Assembly (NCBI GenBank): GCA_944354535.1
Contig: CALVPY010000022.1
Span: forward strand, 1 to 42,681
Length of the DNA stretch: 42,681 bases
Source: an uncultured Clostridia bacterium
Lineage (GTDB): Bacteria > Bacillota > Clostridia > Christensenellales > Borkfalkiaceae
Reading direction: 5' to 3'
The notes below the pieces were generated by a model. It did no database searches. It saw only the letters and a program-made list of their open reading frames with translations, and was not told the DNA's origin. Below, piece after piece: positions 7,232 through 15,872 of the stretch; the stretch's first letter is position 1; each line of letters starts with the position of its first letter. The position numbers and the translations under genes are program-made.

Positions 7232-7657
7232 TTATGCATTGATGAAGGTGCTTGCAGCATCGCTGCCGAGCGCAAAGATCAGGACGCAGTTTTCCTTGAC
7301 CCAATCGCTCTTTTGCAGATCTTCGTAGACGCCTTTGAAGGTCGCGCTGTTTTCGGTCATCTCTTCGAGCGCTTTGGTGGAGTGGAATTCAAGGATCAGG
7401 GCAACTCCGGAATCCAAGAGCCCCTCGGTCTTGAGGAAGAGATGTACTGTGCAGGAATTCTCATAATCTTCGTTTTCTTCGCCCAGCGCTTCAACGATCT
7501 TATCCTGATACTGCTGAACGGACTCGCTTTCCGTATAGCCCGCATCCTCATACGCCTTTTTGATGGAGCCGTAGCTGCTGCAGGCGGTGAGAGCGAACAG
7601 CATCGAGAGCGTGAGGAGCAGGACGGTGAGAAGTGTGACTTTTCTTTTCATATTCAA
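7232..7657 (-). CDS. Small secreted lipoprotein of unknown function
   Basis: A 141-residue protein with a basic start, a hydrophobic stretch and the lipobox 'LTAC' with Cys26, so the mature product should be lipid-anchored outside the membrane. The mature part is acidic with two further cysteines and segments such as 'VALILEFHSTKALEEM'; I do not recognise a family. A TTG at 7657 is preceded at six bases by AAGGGGG, while an ATG at 7651 is the alternative start two codons later; both give the same lipoprotein. It has its own consensus promoter and terminator, so it is monocistronic. The segment 'STKALEEMTENSATFKGVYE' hints at an alpha/beta fold, but no function can be assigned. Confidence 0.8.
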   Translation of the reverse strand: MNMKRKVTLLTVLLLTLSMLFALTACSSYGSIKKAYEDAGYTESESVQQYQDKIVEALGEENEDYENSCTVHLFLKTEGLLDSGVALILEFHSTKALEEMTENSATFKGVYEDLQKSDWVKENCVLIFALGSDAASTFINA

Positions 7658-7687
7658 AGGGACCCCCTTGTTGATTTTGTCAACTGT

Positions 7688-7716
7688 ATTATATCACAGG
7701 TGAGGCAAAATGTCAA
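7688..7716 (-). promoter_or_regulatory. Perfect consensus promoter of the lipoprotein gene
   Basis: On the minus strand TTGACA (7711-7716) and TATAAT (7688-7693) have a 17-bp spacer, an exact match to the housekeeping-sigma consensus. Confidence 0.9.
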
Positions 7717-7771
7717 TACGCAAAATGTAATTTCTTTTTTTGGCGCCCTATAGGGAAAAAGCGTTTTCCGC

Positions 7772-7800
7772 TTTACAATCGGGGCGGTTTCTATTATAAT
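7772..7800 (+). promoter_or_regulatory. Promoter abutting the aroK-like start codon
   Basis: TTTACA (7772-7777) and TATAAT (7795-7800) have a 17-bp spacer. The ATG of the next gene begins at 7808, only seven bases after the -10, so transcription should begin at or within two bases of the start codon. No ribosome-binding sequence fits upstream of the ATG. Confidence 0.85.
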
Positions 7801-7807
7801 GTAGCAT

Positions 7808-8314
7808 ATGGATAACCTCGTACTCATTGGAATGCCCTCCTCGGGCAAGAGCACGGCGGGCGTGCTGCTCGCCAAGCGTATCGGCTACGGCTTCATCGAC
7901 TGCGACCTCATCATCCAGGGCGAAGAGGGCAAAATACTTTCCGAGATCATCGAAGACAAGGGCGTTGACGGCTTTATCGGCATCGAAGAGCGCGTCAATG
8001 CGGGCATCATGGCGACGCACTGCGTCATCGCGACGGGGGGAAGCGTCGTCTATTCCGACCGCGCCATGCAGCATCTGAAGGAGATCGGCACCGTCGTTTA
8101 TCTGGAGCTCGGCCCCGAAGAGGTGGAGCGCCGCATCCCCAGCCTTGCAAAGCGCGGCGTCGTCATGCGCGGGAACGTCAAAGACGTCAAGGGGCTGCAC
8201 GAAGAGCGGAAGCCCCTCTATGAAAAATATGCCGACATCACCGTCTCCTGCGACGGCAAGAACATCGACGAGACGGTGGAGGCGATCGCGTCCGCTGCGG
8301 GGTTCGAACTGTGA
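7808..8314 (+). CDS. aroK: Shikimate kinase-like P-loop kinase
   Basis: The 168-residue protein has the shikimate kinase layout: P-loop 'GMPSSGKST' (8-16), Asp33 in 'FIDCDL' at the substrate-binding position, 'ATGGSVV' (75-81), and 'EERKPLYEKYADI' matching the conserved Arg of the substrate pocket near residue 134. The F-R-x-x-E motif that supplies a second shikimate-binding arginine reads 'FIGIE' (56-60), with no Arg. This variant group is common in Clostridia and is annotated as shikimate kinase, but the substrate is less certain than usual. The start is fixed because the first beta strand begins at residue 3. The mRNA appears leaderless. The stop overlaps the GTG start of the next gene. 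Confidence 0.8.
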   Translation: MDNLVLIGMPSSGKSTAGVLLAKRIGYGFIDCDLIIQGEEGKILSEIIEDKGVDGFIGIEERVNAGIMATHCVIATGGSVVYSDRAMQHLKEIGTVVYLELGPEEVERRIPSLAKRGVVMRGNVKDVKGLHEERKPLYEKYADITVSCDGKNIDETVEAIASAAGFEL

Positions 8315-9273
8315 GGATTTGTATCTTCGGCGCGGGGGCGATGGGAACGAGCCTCGGCGCGGCGCTCATCAAAGCGGGCGTTCCCGTGGAGCTCGTCTCG
8401 CGCAATGCCGCCCATGTGGAGGCGCTGCGCACGCGCGGGGCAGTCCTTACGGGCTCGGTCTCCATGACCGTACCCGTCACCGCCATGCTCCCCGAAGAGA
8501 TGGCGGGCAAATACGACATCATCTTTCTTGCCATCCGCCAGCGGGGCAACCGCGAGGCGGCGCAGAGGCTGTTGCCTTTTCTCAAAGAGGACGGCGCGCT
8601 CGTTTCGGTGCAGAACGGCCTTCCCGAACGCGCGCTTTCCGAAGTGTTCGGGGCGGACAGGGTGTACGGCTGCGCCCTCTCGTGGGGAGCGGAGCGCATC
8701 GCCCCGGGGGAGATACAAATGACGGGCGGCTCTTTCTCCTTTTCCCTTGGCGCGTTCGGCGCGGGGAGCAAACTTCAGGAGATCGCCGCGCTCCTCAAAA
8801 AAGCGGGCAGCGTGACGGTGGGGGAGCTTCAGGAGCTCCGCTATGCAAAGCTTGCCGTCAACGCCGCCTTTTCGACGCTCTCCGTTCTCTCGGGCCTCAC
8901 CTTCGGCGAGCTTGCCTCGCGGCACAAAAAGCTTGCGCTTGGGCTCATGCGGGAAGTATTCTGCGTCGCCCGCGCTGCGGGCTGCAAAATGCTCCCTTTA
9001 AACGGACACGATCTTTTCCGCGTGTTTTCGGGGCCGTGGGCGGGGCTGCTGCTTCTTGTTGCCATGAAGCCTTATAAAAACACCCGTTCGGGGATGCTCA
9101 AAGATTTAGAGGCGGGCAGAAGAACGGACGTCGACTTTGTGGCGGGCGCCGCCGTAGATGAGGGCGGGCGGCTCGGCGTGGAAACGCCGCTTCTCGAGGG
9201 CGCCGTCTCCCTCGTGCACGACATCGAAAACGGGCTTGCGGAGATCGCGCCCGAAACATTGCAGTTACTGTAA
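8311..9273 (+). CDS. 2-dehydropantoate 2-reductase (ketopantoate reductase) family
   Basis: A cytosolic NADPH-dependent reductase of the PanE/ApbA family, 320 aa. The N-terminal Rossmann motif is 'IFGAGAMGTSLG' (5-16); 'SVQNGL' near residue 99 and 'KLAVNA' (Lys180, Asn184) match the catalytic Lys and Asn region of ketopantoate reductases. PanE makes pantoate for coenzyme A, but the family also includes enzymes with other 2-keto acid substrates, so the exact role is not proven. The GTG start at 8311 overlaps the previous stop as GTGA, indicating translational coupling. Confidence 0.82.
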   Translation: MRICIFGAGAMGTSLGAALIKAGVPVELVSRNAAHVEALRTRGAVLTGSVSMTVPVTAMLPEEMAGKYDIIFLAIRQRGNREAAQRLLPFLKEDGALVSVQNGLPERALSEVFGADRVYGCALSWGAERIAPGEIQMTGGSFSFSLGAFGAGSKLQEIAALLKKAGSVTVGELQELRYAKLAVNAAFSTLSVLSGLTFGELASRHKKLALGLMREVFCVARAAGCKMLPLNGHDLFRVFSGPWAGLLLLVAMKPYKNTRSGMLKDLEAGRRTDVDFVAGAAVDEGGRLGVETPLLEGAVSLVHDIENGLAEIAPETLQLL

Positions 9274-9283
9274 AGAGGAAGAT

Positions 9284-9988
9284 ATGCGGCTCATACTCAT
9301 TCGCCACGGCGATCCCGATTACGAACACGACACGCTCACTTCAAAGGGGCGGCGGGAAGCCGCGCTCCTTGCAGAGCGCACCAAAACATGGAAGGTGGAC
9401 GACGTTTACACCTCTCCCCTCGGAAGGGCACGGGCAACGGCTGAGCCCTCCCTTCGAAATTGGGGGAAGGAAGCCGTTGTCCTCGATTGGGCGCAGGAGT
9501 TTTTCTATCTTGTTCCCGACGGAAAGGGGGGAAAGCGCATCGCGTGGGATTATTTCCCTTCCGAATGGACGAAGTCCGACGAGAATTTCATCGAAAACAA
9601 GTGGATCGAGCGCGAGGAGATGGCGCCCCTCCGCGAAGATTATAGAAGGGTCACGCGCGCGTTGGACGGGCTTATCGCCTCTTACGGCTATGAGCGCGAC
9701 GGCAGGATGTACCGCGTGAAAGAACACTGTGATAAGACGATCGTCATCTTCTGCCATTTCGGGGTGAGCATGATCTTTTTATCGCATCTTCTCAACCTGC
9801 CCGCAGAGGCGCTCTTGCACGGGCTCATTTTGCCGCCCACGTCCGTCACCATCCTCAATACAGAGGAGCGCGTGGGGGACGAGGCGTACTTCCGCGCCGA
9901 ACGCATCGGCGATACCTGCCATCTGCTCGTCGGCGGCGAACCCGTCTCCGAGTCGGGCTACTTTACGACTATCTTTCAAGAGGTTTGA
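9284..9988 (+). CDS. Histidine phosphatase superfamily protein
   Basis: A 234-residue phosphoglycerate-mutase-like protein. 'LIRHGDPDY' (5-13) contains the RHG motif whose His forms the phosphoenzyme, 'YTSPLGRARATAE' supplies the second arginine, and 'IFCHFGVS' carries the second catalytic histidine. A roughly 60-residue insertion before the second His makes it longer than small phosphatases of the family. The substrate is unknown. The ATG at 9284 follows AGAGGAAG at a short, acceptable distance; the upstream in-frame stretch belongs to the previous gene. It ends inside the ribosome-binding region of gltX. Confidence 0.85.
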   Translation: MRLILIRHGDPDYEHDTLTSKGRREAALLAERTKTWKVDDVYTSPLGRARATAEPSLRNWGKEAVVLDWAQEFFYLVPDGKGGKRIAWDYFPSEWTKSDENFIENKWIEREEMAPLREDYRRVTRALDGLIASYGYERDGRMYRVKEHCDKTIVIFCHFGVSMIFLSHLLNLPAEALLHGLILPPTSVTILNTEERVGDEAYFRAERIGDTCHLLVGGEPVSESGYFTTIFQEV

Positions 9989-9990
9989 AT

Positions 9991-11634
9991 ATGGACTTAA
10001 AAGCACTTGCGGAGCGCCTGCTCCCCGGGGATTATCCCGCACTCTCCTATTATGAAGAGCTCTATCCTCCGCGCGATCTTGAAAAGGGCGCGGAAGTCAC
10101 CCGCCTTGCCCCTTCGCCCACGGGCTTCATCCATCTCGGCAACCTGTTTGTCGCCATCGCCAACGAGCGCATCGCCCATCAGAGCGGCGGCGTACTGTAT
10201 CTTCGCATCGAGGATACCGACGAGAAGCGCCGCGTCGAGGGTGCCGTGGAGGCAGTGAAGAACGCCCTCCGCTACTTTGATATCCGCTTTGACGAGGGCG
10301 CCGAGATCGAAGGCGCCGAAAACAAGTACGGGCCGTACTACCAGCGTCAGCGGACGGATATCTACCGCGCGTTCGTCAAAGACCTCATCGTCCGCGGCAG
10401 GGCGTACCCCTGCTTCTGCACCGAGGAGGAACTTTCCGCTCTCCGCGAAAAGCAGGTCGCCGAAAAGAAGATCACGGGCTATTACGGCGAGTACGCCAGG
10501 TGCCGCACCCTTTCCGAGGAGGAAATTTACCGCAATCTCGACGAAGGCAAGCCCTATGTCATCCGTCTGAAGTCGATGGGCGATCCCGAGCACAAGCTCT
10601 CTTTTCACGATGAGATCAAGGGCGACATCACGGTGACGGAGAACGATCAGGACGTCGTCATCTTAAAGAGCGACGGCATCCCGACCTATCACTTCGCCCA
10701 CGCCATCGACGATCACTTCATGCGCACGACGCTCGTCATCCGCGGCGAAGAGTGGCTCGCCTCTTTGCCCATCCATCTGGAACTTTTCGACGTGCTGGGC
10801 TTCCGCCGCCCCCGTTACGGGCATAACTGCTCGCTCATGAAGCAGGACGGCGAGACGAGGAGAAAGCTCTCTAAGCGCAAGGACCCCGAACTCTCCCTCG
10901 AATTTTACCGGCAGGAGGGCTACTTTGCCCGCGCCGTCAAGGTGTATATGCTCACCCTCCTCAACTCCAATTTCGAGGAATGGTACCGCAAGAACCCCGA
11001 CGCGCCCCTCGAGAGCTTCCGCTTCTCCGCCTCCAAGATGAGCAAGAGCGGCACGCTGTTCGACCTTGACAAGCTCAACGACATCTCGGCGGACGAGCTT
11101 GCCCGCCTTTCCGAAGAGGAGATGCTCTCCTTCCTCAAAGAGTGGGCGGAAGAGTACGGCACCGACGCGCAGAAGGCATACTTTAAGGACGAAGACTACA
11201 TGAAGAAGGTGCTTGCCCTCTGCATGGGCACGGGCAGCAAGAAGCGCAGAAAGGACTTCAAGACGGCTTCCCAGGCGATGGGGGTCATCTCGTACTTCTT
11301 CTCCCGCCCCGAGACGCACGAAAGCTACCGCGTCTCGCCCGAGGATAAGCGGGCGCTGCTCGACAGCTATTTAAGTTCTTACGACCACGGGGACGATGCG
11401 CAGGTGTGGTTTGCAAAACTCAAAGAAGTGGCGGCGGAAAACGGTTTTGCCGCCGAGATGAAGGCGTACAAGGCAGACCCTTCCGCCTATAAGGGGAGCG
11501 TCGCCGACGTTGCGGAAGTACTGCGCATCGCCGTCACGGGGCACGCGAACACCCCCGATCTCTGGACCATTCTTCACATCTTAGGTGAAGAGGAGGCGGC
11601 GGCGCGCATCAGGGCCGCAAGGGAGGAAGCATGA
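9991..11634 (+). CDS. gltX: Glutamate--tRNA ligase
   Basis: A class I aminoacyl-tRNA synthetase that charges tRNA-Glu. 'APSPTGFIHLGN' (40-51) is the HIGH-type ATP site, 'YLRIEDTDEKR' is typical of GluRS, and 'KLSKRKDPE' near residue 300 is the KMSKS equivalent. The length (547 aa) exceeds many bacterial GluRS, with an N-terminal extension of about 35 residues before the catalytic core. Whether it also charges tRNA-Gln (non-discriminating) cannot be told. ATG at 9991 follows AAGAGG by seven bases; the TTG six bases upstream is less likely. It overlaps thyA by ATGA. Confidence 0.95.
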   Translation: MDLKALAERLLPGDYPALSYYEELYPPRDLEKGAEVTRLAPSPTGFIHLGNLFVAIANERIAHQSGGVLYLRIEDTDEKRRVEGAVEAVKNALRYFDIRFDEGAEIEGAENKYGPYYQRQRTDIYRAFVKDLIVRGRAYPCFCTEEELSALREKQVAEKKITGYYGEYARCRTLSEEEIYRNLDEGKPYVIRLKSMGDPEHKLSFHDEIKGDITVTENDQDVVILKSDGIPTYHFAHAIDDHFMRTTLVIRGEEWLASLPIHLELFDVLGFRRPRYGHNCSLMKQDGETRRKLSKRKDPELSLEFYRQEGYFARAVKVYMLTLLNSNFEEWYRKNPDAPLESFRFSASKMSKSGTLFDLDKLNDISADELARLSEEEMLSFLKEWAEEYGTDAQKAYFKDEDYMKKVLALCMGTGSKKRRKDFKTASQAMGVISYFFSRPETHESYRVSPEDKRALLDSYLSSYDHGDDAQVWFAKLKEVAAENGFAAEMKAYKADPSAYKGSVADVAEVLRIAVTGHANTPDLWTILHILGEEEAAARIRAAREEA

Positions 11635-12461
11635 GCAGGGCAGATACTCTCTTCATCCAAAACTGCAAAGACATCATGCAAAACGGCGTGTGGGATACAA
11701 ATCTTCCCGTGCGCCCGCGCTGGGAGGACGGCACGCCCGCCCATACCGTCAAAAAATTCGGCATTGTCAACCGCTATAATTTGCAGGAGGAATTCCCCAT
11801 CCTCACCATCCGCAGGACGGCGTTCAAGTCGTGCATCGACGAAATTTTATGGATCTGGCAGAAGAAGAGCAACAACATCCACGACCTCAACTCGCATATC
11901 TGGGACAGCTGGGCGGATGAAACGGGCTCCATCGGCAAGGCGTACGGCTATCAGCTCGCCCAAAAGGCGGTCTATAAGGAAGGGGAGTTCGATCAGGTCG
12001 ACAGGGTGCTCTACGATCTGAAACACAACCCCGCTTCCCGCCGCATCCTCACCAACTTGTATAACTTTCAGGACCTGCATGAGATGCACCTCTATCCTTG
12101 CGCGTACTCCATGACCTTCAACGTCTCGGGCGATACGCTCAACGGCATCCTCAATCAGCGCTCCAACGATATGCTCACCGCCAACAATTGGAACGTCGTG
12201 CAGTACGCCGTGCTCCTCATCATGTTCGCGCAGGTGAGCGGGCTGAAAGCGGGCGAGCTCGTGCACGTCATCGCCGACGCGCACCTTTACGACCGTCATC
12301 TTCCCATCGTGGAGGAGATATTAAAGAACGAACCCAAGCCCGCGCCCAAGCTGTGGGTGGATCCCTCCGTCAAGAATTTTTACGATTTCACGGTGGACAG
12401 TTTCCGCCTCGAGGGATACGAATACACCAAGCTCGAGACCAAGATCCCGGTGGCGATATGA
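11631..12461 (+). CDS. thyA: Thymidylate synthase (ThyA type)
   Basis: Converts dUMP to dTMP with methylenetetrahydrofolate. The catalytic cysteine is Cys157 in 'LYPCAYSMTFN'; 'NQRSNDMLTANNWNVVQYA', here residues 175-193, is the dUMP-binding segment of the ThyA form seen in bacilli, and 'ADAHLYDRH' is also conserved. The 276-residue length is normal. The ATG overlaps the gltX stop and the stop overlaps the folA start, so translation is coupled with both neighbours. Its partner, dihydrofolate reductase, lies immediately downstream, which is needed to recycle the dihydrofolate that ThyA produces. Confidence 0.97.
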   Translation: MSRADTLFIQNCKDIMQNGVWDTNLPVRPRWEDGTPAHTVKKFGIVNRYNLQEEFPILTIRRTAFKSCIDEILWIWQKKSNNIHDLNSHIWDSWADETGSIGKAYGYQLAQKAVYKEGEFDQVDRVLYDLKHNPASRRILTNLYNFQDLHEMHLYPCAYSMTFNVSGDTLNGILNQRSNDMLTANNWNVVQYAVLLIMFAQVSGLKAGELVHVIADAHLYDRHLPIVEEILKNEPKPAPKLWVDPSVKNFYDFTVDSFRLEGYEYTKLETKIPVAI

Positions 12462-12955
12462 GAGCGATCTTCTGCGCCGACGAGAAGTGGGGCATCGGGA
12501 AAGGCAACGGGCTCTTGTTTTCCCTGCCCAAAGATATGAAGTTCTTCCGCGAGACGACGAAGGGAAAAGTTGTCGTCATGGGGAGGAAGACGCTCGAATC
12601 TTTCCCGGGCGGGCAGCCTTTGAAGGGGCGGGTGAATATCGTCCTCTCTTCCAAAGAGGCAAAGGAAGGCACGGTGGGGGCGAAGAGCCTCGATGAGCTT
12701 TTTCGGCTTCTGAAAAACTATCCCGAAGACGAGGTGTTCGTCATCGGCGGGGAGAGCGTCTATTGTGCCCTTCTGCCCTATTGCAGCGAAGTGTATGTCA
12801 CCAAAGTGGCGGCGGACGGGAAGGCGGATACCTTCGTGCCGAATTTGGACGAAGAGGAAGCCTTTGAGCTCGCGGCGGAAGGAGAGCCCGTGGAGGACAA
12901 CGGATATACTCTCCGCTTCTGCACCTACAAAAACAGAGCGCCCAAGCCTCTCTGA
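12458..12955 (+). CDS. folA: Dihydrofolate reductase
   Basis: Reduces dihydrofolate to tetrahydrofolate. The 165-residue protein shows 'WGIGKGNGLLFSLPKDMKFF' (residues 11-30) with the substrate-binding acidic residue Asp26, 'VVVMGRKTLESFP' for NADPH binding and 'VFVIGGESVY' near residue 95. ATG at 12458 overlaps the thyA stop (ATGA). It is the last gene of the operon and is followed by a strong terminator. Confidence 0.95.
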   Translation: MRAIFCADEKWGIGKGNGLLFSLPKDMKFFRETTKGKVVVMGRKTLESFPGGQPLKGRVNIVLSSKEAKEGTVGAKSLDELFRLLKNYPEDEVFVIGGESVYCALLPYCSEVYVTKVAADGKADTFVPNLDEEEAFELAAEGEPVEDNGYTLRFCTYKNRAPKPL

Positions 12956-12982
12956 AGGCGGCGGCAAACATCCAAAGATTTT

Positions 12983-13013
12983 AAGACTGCGCAAAAAAGC
13001 GCGGTCTTTTTTT
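12983..13013 (+). terminator. Intrinsic terminator after folA
   Basis: A 10-bp stem (12983-12992 with 12999-13008, one G-T pair) with an A6 loop runs into seven T. The remaining sequence up to 13191 holds the pst control region and no gene. Confidence 0.93.
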
Positions 13014-13091
13014 GTTTTCTTTTTGAAAAATGCGGCAAAATAGGGGAGAAAAGGGGAGAACGGGTGAGAAAAAAGGAAAATTTCTGATTTT

Positions 13092-13146
13092 TTTACAACT
13101 TTATTACAGGTGACGGGCGGAATTTATTACATCGGACTGTTATGAT
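13092..13146 (+). promoter_or_regulatory. Pho-box-like repeats and promoter of the pst operon
   Basis: TTTACA (13092-13097) and ATTACA (13103-13108) are direct repeats exactly 11 bp apart, and another ATTACA lies at 13126-13131. PhoP/PhoB boxes are TT-rich or TGTCA-type direct repeats on an 11-bp period. A -10 candidate TATGAT (13141-13146) has no good -35 at 17 bp, as expected for an activator-dependent promoter. Phosphate-starvation control is inferred from this layout and the genes downstream. Confidence 0.55.
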
Positions 13147-13191
13147 ATGCGTGTCAAAACAAAGAAAACAATTTGTAAGGAGAATCAAGTT

Positions 13192-14055
13192 ATGACTAAG
13201 GCAATGAAGAGAGTAACGTGCCTCGCCTGCGTGGCAGTTATGGGTCTGGGCGCAGCAATGTTCGCTGCCTGCGAGAAGGAGGGCGGCACGGATAACCCCG
13301 GTGGCAGCGCCGAAAAGACTGAAATTTACATTTCGGGTTCCTCCTCCGTCACCCCTTTGATGGAGAAGCTTGCGGCCGTTTACGAAGTGCTCAACGACGA
13401 AGTGGAGATCACCATCCAGATGAGCGATTCCGGTACGGGCGTTGCGGATGCACAGCAGGGCAAGAATGATTTCGGTATGGCTTCGCGCGATCTGAAAGAA
13501 TCCGAAACGGGCGTCGTTTCCAAGAAAATTTGCCTCGACGGCGTGGCGCTCGTCGTCAACAACAGCTGCTCCCTTACGGACGTGACGGGCGCACAGCTTT
13601 ACGATCTTTACGCCAATGGTACGGCGATCGGTTCCGTCACCAACGCCATCTCCCGTGAGGACGGTTCGGGCACGCGCGACGCATTCGACAGCCTCATCAA
13701 GAATGCGGCGGGCGACGAGCTCGGCGATCTGACGCAGTTTGCCGCCGTTGTCGAGATCAACAACAACACGGGTACGGTGATGAGCAACATCGCCGCCAAT
13801 AAAAACGGCAACACGATCGGCTACATCTCTATGGGCTCGCTGGACGATACCGTCAAGGCAGTCACCTTCGAAGGTGTTGAACCTACGGCAGAGAACGTCA
13901 AGAACGGCAGCTATACCCTTTCGAGACCTTTCAACATCGTCTATAAGAGCGAAGATTCCCTTTCCGCTGCGGCAAAGGAGTTCATCGACTTCATCATGAG
14001 CCCCGCAGGCCAGTGGATCGCGCAGTACGAAGGGTACATCTCCGAAACCCTTTGA
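13192..14055 (+). CDS. pstS: Phosphate ABC transporter substrate-binding lipoprotein
   Basis: PstS captures inorganic phosphate outside the membrane. The signal peptide ends in the lipobox 'FAAC' with Cys24, so it should be a lipoprotein. 'SGSSSVTPLMEKLA' is the classic N-terminal phosphate-binding segment, and 'ISREDGSGTRDAF' carries the second set of phosphate ligands. The 287-residue length fits Firmicute PstS. AAGGAG nine bases before the ATG sets the start. It is first in a pstS-pstCA-pstB operon; no phoU is present in the window. Confidence 0.95.
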   Translation: MTKAMKRVTCLACVAVMGLGAAMFAACEKEGGTDNPGGSAEKTEIYISGSSSVTPLMEKLAAVYEVLNDEVEITIQMSDSGTGVADAQQGKNDFGMASRDLKESETGVVSKKICLDGVALVVNNSCSLTDVTGAQLYDLYANGTAIGSVTNAISREDGSGTRDAFDSLIKNAAGDELGDLTQFAAVVEINNNTGTVMSNIAANKNGNTIGYISMGSLDDTVKAVTFEGVEPTAENVKNGSYTLSRPFNIVYKSEDSLSAAAKEFIDFIMSPAGQWIAQYEGYISETL

Positions 14056-14072
14056 TCCGACCGAGGCTTTCT

Positions 14073-15872
14073 ATGGCACAAAACGCTGCAACTGCAACAA
14101 AAGGGGCGGTCCGCAACGGAAATCTCGCTTCGGTGAGAGAAAATACCGCAAAGGGCGTATTCATCGCCCTTGCGGCATTTTCCATTCTCGCGGTCTTCGC
14201 CATCGTCATCTATCTGCTCTCGGCGAGCATCCCCGCATTCAAGGAGATCGGACTTTTCAAGTTTTTATTCGGAAGTACCTGGTCGGCGTCGCATAATATC
14301 TTCGGCATCCTGCCGATGATCGTGACGAGCCTCGTCCTTACCGTGCTCTCCGTGCTCCTCGGCGGGATCCTCGCCATCTTTACGGCGGTCTACATGGTCT
14401 ACTACTGCCCCATCTGGATGAAGAAGATCTATGAGCAGATCATCAACCTGCTTGCGGGCATCCCGTCCCTCATCTTCGGCTATTTCGGGCTCGTCGTGTT
14501 AAAACCGGTCATGGAAGATATGTTTCATGTCGGCTCGGCGTCGGGGCTGCTCCTTTCCACGATCGTTCTGAGCGTCATGATCCTGCCCACGATCACGTCG
14601 CTCGTCAAGAACAGCCTTGAAAACGTGCCCATGCACTATTACGAGGGCGCGCTGGCGCTCGGCTGCACCAAGAACCAGGCGGTGTGGAAGGTGTGCCTGC
14701 CCGCTGCCAAGAACGGTATCATCGCGGCGGTCATCCTCGGCATCGGCAGAGCGGTGGGCGAGACGATGGCGGTCCAGCTCCTGCTCGGCAATCAAGTGAG
14801 ATATCCGACCGATTTCTTTCTTCCTATCCGTTCGCTGACTTCCAACGTCATGCTGGAATTCGGTTATTCGACGGGGCTGCACCGCGAGGCGCTCATCGCG
14901 ACGGGCTTCGTGCTCCTCGTGTTCATCCTCATTATCAACCTCTGTCTTTGGGCGGTGAAGAAGAACGACTCCATCGCGGGCAACAAGTTCTTCTCGCGCA
15001 AGTTCAAGCAGACGAACAGCACGCTCGCTCAGCTCAACTACAAGAAGACGGGGAGCTTGCAGGATATCCTCTGGATCCTCTCGCACATCATCGCTATTTT
15101 GGTGGCGGTCGTGCTCGCGTTCATCATCGTCTTCGTCTTTATCCGCGGCATTCCTAATCTTTCCGCCGATTTCCTCTTCGGAGAGAGCGGGAACGCCGAT
15201 ATGACGCTTGCCCCCGCGTTTGCTTCCACGGGCATGCTCATCCTGATGTCGCTCCTCATCGCGCTGCCCTTGGGCATCGGCGCCGCCATCTTTTTGACGG
15301 AATATGCAAAGCGCGGCAGTAAACTCGTCAAGCTCATCCGCCTCTTCATCGATACGCTCGCGGGCATTCCCTCCATCGTGTTCGGCCTCTTCGGCGCCAT
15401 CTTCTTCGGCACCTACTGCGGCATGGGGTACAGCCTCATCAACGGTTCGCTGACGCTCGCGCTCATCATCCTTCCCACCGTTATCAGGAGCACCGAGCAG
15501 AGCCTTTCCGAAGTGCCCGACAGTATGCGGGAGGCAAGTTACGCCCTCGGCGCGGGGAAACTCAAGACCATCTTCGTCGTCGTGCTGCCCCAGGCCATCT
15601 CGGGCATCGTCACCTCCGTCATCCTCTCCATCGGCCGTATCGTCGGCGAGAGTGCGGCGCTCATCTATACCGCAGGTTCTGTTTCGACGATGCCGGAGGG
15701 CTACGGCTCGGCAGGTTCGAGCTTCGCCGTCATGATGTATAAGTTCATGAGCGAGGGGCTTGAGATCGATAAGTGCTATGCGACGGCGGCAGTCCTCATG
15801 ATCCTCGTCATCATCCTCAACATCCTCGTTACGGTCTCACAGAAATTCTTTCAACGGAGAAAAGCAAAATGA
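14073..15872 (+). CDS. pstCA: Fused phosphate permease PstC-PstA
   Basis: One 599-residue chain contains both membrane subunits that are normally separate. Residues 1-310 are PstC-like and 330-599 PstA-like. Each half has a hydrophobic core of about six helices and its own ATPase-coupling EAA loop: '[20 protein letters not shown]' in the first (about residues 192-211) and '[20 protein letters not shown]' in the second (about 489-508). '[14 protein letters not shown]' and '[14 protein letters not shown]' are the matching repeats of each half. The reading frame is continuous through the linker '[20 protein letters not shown]', so it is a true fusion. The ATG at 14073 follows GAGG by eight bases. 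It overlaps the pstB start as ATGA. Confidence 0.93.
   Translation: MAQNAATATKGAVRNGNLASVRENTAKGVFIALAAFSILAVFAIVIYLLSASIPAFKEIGLFKFLFGSTWSASHNIFGILPMIVTSLVLTVLSVLLGGILAIFTAVYMVYYCPIWMKKIYEQIINLLAGIPSLIFGYFGLVVLKPVMEDMFHVGSASGLLLSTIVLSVMILPTITSLVKNSLENVPMHYYEGALALGCTKNQAVWKVCLPAAKNGIIAAVILGIGRAVGETMAVQLLLGNQVRYPTDFFLPIRSLTSNVMLEFGYSTGLHREALIATGFVLLVFILIINLCLWAVKKNDSIAGNKFFSRKFKQTNSTLAQLNYKKTGSLQDILWILSHIIAILVAVVLAFIIVFVFIRGIPNLSADFLFGESGNADMTLAPAFASTGMLILMSLLIALPLGIGAAIFLTEYAKRGSKLVKLIRLFIDTLAGIPSIVFGLFGAIFFGTYCGMGYSLINGSLTLALIILPTVIRSTEQSLSEVPDSMREASYALGAGKLKTIFVVVLPQAISGIVTSVILSIGRIVGESAALIYTAGSVSTMPEGYGSAGSSFAVMMYKFMSEGLEIDKCYATAAVLMILVIILNILVTVSQKFFQRRKAK

Noticed and set aside
13147-13191. 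Longer reading frame upstream of pstS
   Set aside because: The extra residues precede a normal lipoprotein signal peptide and lie within the transcript leader; AAGGAG fits the ATG at 13192.
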